DNA of 64,000 nt from the NCBI RefSeq assembly GCF_910592395.1, contig NC_088310.1, forward strand, positions 9,431,501 to 9,495,500, read 5' to 3'. Position 1 is the stretch's first letter. The number at the start of each line of letters is the position of its first letter. Source of the stretch: Lineus longissimus (taxonomy: Eukaryota; Nemertea; Pilidiophora; Heteronemertea; Lineidae). A program made the position numbers and the translations under genes. This document shows positions 60,056-64,000 of the stretch, in pieces. The notes under the pieces are model-generated. The model did not search any database. It was given only the letters and a program-made list of their open reading frames with translations, and was not told the origin of the DNA.

Positions 60056-60351
60056 AATGAGGAGAAATGTCTCAGGGATTTGTGTGCAGGGCCAGAGAAG
60101 CGAAGATTAACCCCTGATTTCGCTGGGGATATAATGTATACTACAGTCAATGTCAATATTACAGATTCTACAAATAGCAATTTTTGGACACCATAAAGAT
60201 GTCAGATACCCGGTAAAGTATTGTGACATAAAAGATGAGATAATGGCCTACTGGTTGCTGAAGGCAAGGAATAATGGCAAATGAAATTAGCAGGGACACC
60301 AAGCGTCCTCCGTACCCAGTCCTTTGTCCTTTCACAAACAAATCAGACAAT

Positions 60352-60464
60352 GGGCGATATGAATAAGAGGAAGTAAATGCTTTTGTTTCCATTTTGGACA
60401 GAAAGTCCTAGTGTAAGGGATGTTTTAAGCATAAGCATTTACTAATGTACTCATATCGCTCACC
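60352..60464. mobile_element. Hairpin element, family H, copy 3 and nearby half copy
   Basis: GGGCGATATGAATAAGAGGA and the complement-type end ACTCATATCGCTCACC. It shares the TTGGACAGAAAGTCCTAGTG interior with copy 2. A right half only (AAGCATTTACTAATGAATTC) follows at 60555-60584. Confidence 0.65.
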
Positions 60465-60594
60465 CCTTGAGTGTGACAATTAGGGAGCTAGCACTAAGAA
60501 TCCTAAATGTTTATCACTTTGAATCCCAGATGTTTTCACAATGATGACAAGCAAAGCATTTACTAATGAATTCATATCACCCCTTGTGTGTGTC

Positions 60595-60735
60595 AATTAG
60601 GAAACTAGCACTAAAGAAACCCACTAAGAATCCCAGATGTTAAGCACTAAGAAACCCGGATGTTTAGCACTAATAAACCCAGATGTTTAGCACTAAGAAA
60701 CCCAGACGTTAAGCACTAAGAATCCCAGATGTTTT
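60595..60735 (+). repeat. Short tandem run, unit about 23 bp
   Basis: GCACTAAGAAACCCAGATGTT repeated about five times with small variation. Confidence 0.75.
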
Positions 60736-60861
60736 CACAATGATGACTAGCTTGTACCAAAAGATACTGGGACTTCCTTTTAGACTCTTACATGTTTGCG
60801 AGACAAATGATGACATACTAGGAACCACAGATCAGTAGACATCAGCATCACAACTTTAGCT

Positions 60862-61223
60862 AGCTATGATTTTTTCATGCTTGTTATAATAATTGAGCTG
60901 CATTCATATCGGAGTCATGTTGTCACATGTCACTCTTCACTGATCACTTAGTCAGCTATGATTTTTTCATGCCTGTTACTTGAGCTGCATTCATATCGGA
61001 GTCATGTTGTCACATGTCACTCTTCACTGGTCACTAGCCAGCTGTGATTTTTTTATGCCTGTTAATTGAGCTGCATTCATATCAGAGTCATGTTGTCACA
61101 TGTCACTCTTCACTGGTCACTTAGCCAGCTATGATTTTTTCATGCCTGTTACTTGAGCTGCATTCATATCAGAGTGACATGTGACAACATGACTCCGATA
61201 TGAATGCAGCTCAAGTAACAGGC
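60862..61223 (+). repeat. 87-bp tandem array ending in an inverted copy
   Basis: AGCTATGATTTTTTCATGCC begins units at 60862, 60954, 61040 and 61127. The last unit breaks off and is followed by its own complement (61192-61223), which makes a 31-bp stem with a 17-bp loop. Confidence 0.85.
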
Positions 61224-63189
61224 TTGTCTAAGCATGTTTTTCAACTGACTGAGGCTTGAAAACATGACATGACCTGAGGTTGAAAAGCGACTCCCTGAAT
61301 CTTATGCACCCCTCTCTGAAAAGGATTTGTTCATTCTTCATCTCACGAGTGACAAGGGAACAGCGACACGTTACATGGTAAAACATGAACCCCGTATAAA
61401 CCCGACCTTACATCCCAATTTGTCATCCAAATGCCAAGAAAACGAGATTATGACGACGTGCATGTACTTTGCCCCAACCTGAATGCCCCAGTACGCTCCA
61501 CATAACATCAAAAATTCCTCAGAAAATCAAATTTTGGTCTCAACTGGTATTGGCAAGTTGAAACATTCTAAAAAGGAACAGTTTACCTGAAGAAACGTTT
61601 GAGGACTTTTTTATTTCCAGTCCGTGTTCTGACCAAAGAACTAAAGTATTTACATCAACAGGTAAGATCTTATATACAATATCTACACTCTGTCAATGAT
61701 TATAAAAACCTTGCAGTCACCATGAACAGCAGGGCCTCTACAGGGTGGCCCAGAATTATTTTCCCTCACACAATGGATACACAATAGAATTCTATTGTGC
61801 AAGGCATTCTAAAATGCCTTGGCGACAGGATATTGATGATTGACAGGGAAAATACAATGTATGTTAAGCTTATTTTGATCGAGCAGTCTTTTATGTTGCA
61901 ACCAAAGACCGCTAGGTTTTAATATGACGGCAAATTTTCACTGTAAACCCTTATAGAATAGAAACTAGTACCTCACTGTTGGATATTTCATTTTAGAGAT
62001 TGCTCAGACAGTGAAAACTTAAATAACATGCTTAGGTGAAAATTCAAATTTATCACAAGCCACCCAACCTTGTTTTAAGTTTCTTCCCCTCCAATAGTAA
62101 AATGACTTCATCTGTGTTGTCGCAAAAGTGGACAAAACCTGCCAACTTCAATAAGAAGAAGACTGCATCAAATACAAACTAACAATATTCTTGATGACTG
62201 TAAACAAGGGGTGACCGGATGCAAATATTACATGAGCGTCCCTTAAATGGATAGCAAGTACCAGTAAACCCTTCTCATGCCTGCTTTCAAGCGCTGGCCC
62301 TTAATATTTGAGAGAAATTCTAACTTTATTCAAATCATTTCTTCCTAACATACATTAAGAACTCAGTTCTTGAACATTTTAGGGACACTGAAAGAGGGCT
62401 GAAAAAATTCCTATCCTTATAGGTTATACAGGAAGATTCTATACAAATCTCAATGATAATACTGGTATGAAATGATATATTAAAGCACCTGAAGGGAAGC
62501 ATTATAAGTGTCACACCATTATTTCAACTACATGTAGACCTCAATTCATGACTAATGCTGTTCATCAACTACTTTAAGTTGGAAGTATTTTCCACTATTC
62601 TTCCCCCCCCCCCAAAAAAAAACATCAACAGTGTTTTTTTATGTTGGCAGTACACCATCAATTAATCCAGGATAATACCAAATCCAGATATACTTGGGAA
62701 TACATTTTAAGATCATTTTCCATCTCCAACGAACAGCCTTAACACAGTGAGGTCACAGAATTTAGTATACATCCCCTGTGCACCCCTCTCCATTCCTTAG
62801 GTCCTTAGGCTTTGGGCTGTACCACTCCTTTGAATATACCCCAGTGTCACAGAAAAACAAACTTATTTACACTTCACTTTTCTGGGACGCCCAGTCTATT
62901 GGCAAAGAGCTTAATTAACTGGCACAGCAAAGTGCAACATACTTCTCAAAATAGTTCATTTCTGTACAATAAAATATCCACCGTCTTAAAAATCGCAGAC
63001 CTTTTCACATCTTTCTTAAACTGCGACCACATTCAACCAAGGACTGTCCAAGTCCCAACAAGCCTTATCTGACATTTTCAAGGTCACGTCCATACGGCCT
63101 TGAACCCTCAAGGTCATTATCACGTTCTCAACTATCCACCATTTGAAATTCAATTAAATACTGTCAATGAGGCATCGTAGCCAGGAGAC

Positions 63190-63480
63190 TTAATCCCATC
63201 CACCTGTTAACTTGTGGAACATTTCCTCATCAAGCGTCTGACTTCGGTCGGACTTCCGCAAACTGTTAAAGATATATCCGCCGATGAATTCATGCACAAC
63301 TTTGCAGTCCGCCGTAAGGCAACTAAACGAGATATTAGCCTCCTCGTGTTGAATCATAAACATCTTGATGTCCCAGTTCACGTCCCACGACTTCATGGCA
63401 GAGTACCGCCATGTTTTCAACGCCTCGCCAGTATTCATGTCGCAACGGATCAACCTGTTGAACGCAACGCCAAGCAATTC
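63190..63480 (-). CDS. FERMT: Kindlin (fermitin family) C-terminal coding exon, partial gene
   Basis: On the minus strand an acceptor CACTTTTCAG precedes GAATTGCTTGG, and the exon reads [14 protein letters not shown] to LTGGWD and stops with TAA. These 96 residues match the end of the kindlin F3 (PTB-like) FERM lobe. Landmarks are a Trp-Arg-Tyr-Ser start after [32 protein letters not shown] and [13 protein letters not shown]. Known role: kindlins bind the membrane-distal NPxY site of beta-integrin tails and activate integrins together with talin at focal adhesions. The upstream exons lie beyond the right edge of the window. The exon starts in phase 0. The gene converges on the RNF216-like gene. 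The vertebrate paralogue number cannot be assigned; invertebrates usually have one gene. Confidence 0.94.
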   Translation of the reverse strand, partial: ELLGVAFNRLIRCDMNTGEALKTWRYSAMKSWDVNWDIKMFMIQHEEANISFSCLTADCKVVHEFIGGYIFNSLRKSDRSQTLDEEMFHKLTGGWD

Positions 63481-63552
63481 CTGAAAAGTGGAATATGCAA
63501 TCTCGTCAGTTTTGAAATAGCATAAAGCATTTTTTAAGGGGGGGAGCTATTC

Positions 63553-63799
63553 TTAAAGGGGTATGCCATTCGTAATTACTCGTGGTCCAGTTAAATAGAA
63601 TCCACCAATACACAATGCCGTAGTGCAGTTATTGTGACTACAAATTTGTTTAAACTTGGTATTCATAGCAATTGTATATCAGTCTACACAACGGCAATGT
63701 TGAAATTTATATTTAGTACGTATTTCCGCAATTGGACATTTTTAAATTCAATTACCAATACAAATTTTTTAACGAATAGCATAGGCCTTTAAGGGACGC
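63553..63799 (+). mobile_element. MITE family E copy 2 (in kindlin intron)
   Basis: TTAAAGGGGTATGCCATTCG to ATAGGCCTTTAAGGGA, with inverted ends of about 16 bp. The interior matches 18113-18331 (TGCCGTAGTGCAGTTATT, TGTTGAAATTTATATTTAGT). It lies within the kindlin intron, just upstream of the last exon on the minus strand. Confidence 0.7.
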
Positions 63800-64000
63800 C
63801 CCTTTTTTTCAAACGTGTGGAGAACTCTAGGTCTATGATGGGCAATTCCGGTGTGAAACTCAAGAGGCGTAAATCAACCTGTCGTAAATCTTTTTTTTCA
63901 GTGAGGAAGAGGAGTCAAGGTAGTCTTTGATGGAAGAAGTAATATGACAGAATTTTTTCTACACTCGATTCAAATCTTCATTCTAATCAACACGGCATCC

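Larger units (their letters stand above)
58850..63189 (-). other. Region downstream of kindlin stop: possible long 3' UTR plus repeats
   Basis: No coding potential is seen on either strand apart from one doubtful micro-exon. The stretch is AT-rich and holds hairpin elements (59.6-60.6 kb), a 23-bp tandem run (60.6-60.73 kb) and an 87-bp tandem array (60.86-61.22 kb). It includes a C-run followed by an A-run near 62,606. Minus-strand AATAAA equivalents (TTTATT on the plus strand) occur near 58,858, next to the satellite edge. How much belongs to the kindlin transcript is unknown. Confidence 0.35.

Overview
This is animal nuclear DNA. The evidence is spliced genes with GT-AG introns of about 0.15 to 1 kb, complete metazoan housekeeping proteins, and abundant short inverted-repeat transposons, SINE and LINE fragments and minisatellites. 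The protein versions and repeat style fit an invertebrate, probably marine (mollusc, brachiopod, hemichordate or lancelet grade). I cannot fix the phylum from sequence alone.

Layout. From 1 to about 16.6 kb there is no gene I can support. This part holds a 1 kb inverted-repeat element, a second inverted copy of it, smaller MITEs, minisatellites, a segmental duplication and a 33-bp tandem array (15.69-16.35 kb). At 16,685-17,378 there is a probable last exon of an unidentified Ser/Arg/Pro-rich protein with a polyadenylation signal soon after. From 17.6 to 27.9 kb is repeat-rich intergenic DNA with several MITE families, a 50-bp tandem array, a LINE 3' end nested in an older repeat, and a tRNA-derived SINE.

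Three complete genes follow, all on the + strand: V-ATPase subunit D (ATP6V1D, 28,025-31,839, 6 coding exons, 250 aa), DNA polymerase eta (POLH, 36,121-42,431, 9 coding exons, 1015 aa), and an RBR ubiquitin ligase of the RNF216/Triad3 type (44,840-51,374, 6 coding exons, 1448 aa). All exon junctions were placed by hand from splice signals and reading phase, and each spliced length divides by three. The far right end carries the last coding exon of kindlin (FERMT family) on the - strand (63,480-63,190), so RNF216 and kindlin converge.

Between the convergent genes lies a 5.4-kb satellite block (53.36-58.77 kb) built from a 68-bp monomer. Its orientation flips near 57.01 kb, giving a large imperfect inverted repeat. 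Past it (59.5-61.2 kb) are several hairpin elements and short tandem arrays in what may be the kindlin 3' UTR.

Functionally the genes are unrelated neighbours: lysosome and endosome acidification, lesion-bypass DNA synthesis, ubiquitin signalling and integrin activation. The most unusual gene-level points are a Pol eta tail with a UBM-like motif as well as its UBZ finger and five Phe-Phe motifs, and five consecutive CUE-like modules upstream of the RBR domain in the RNF216-like protein.
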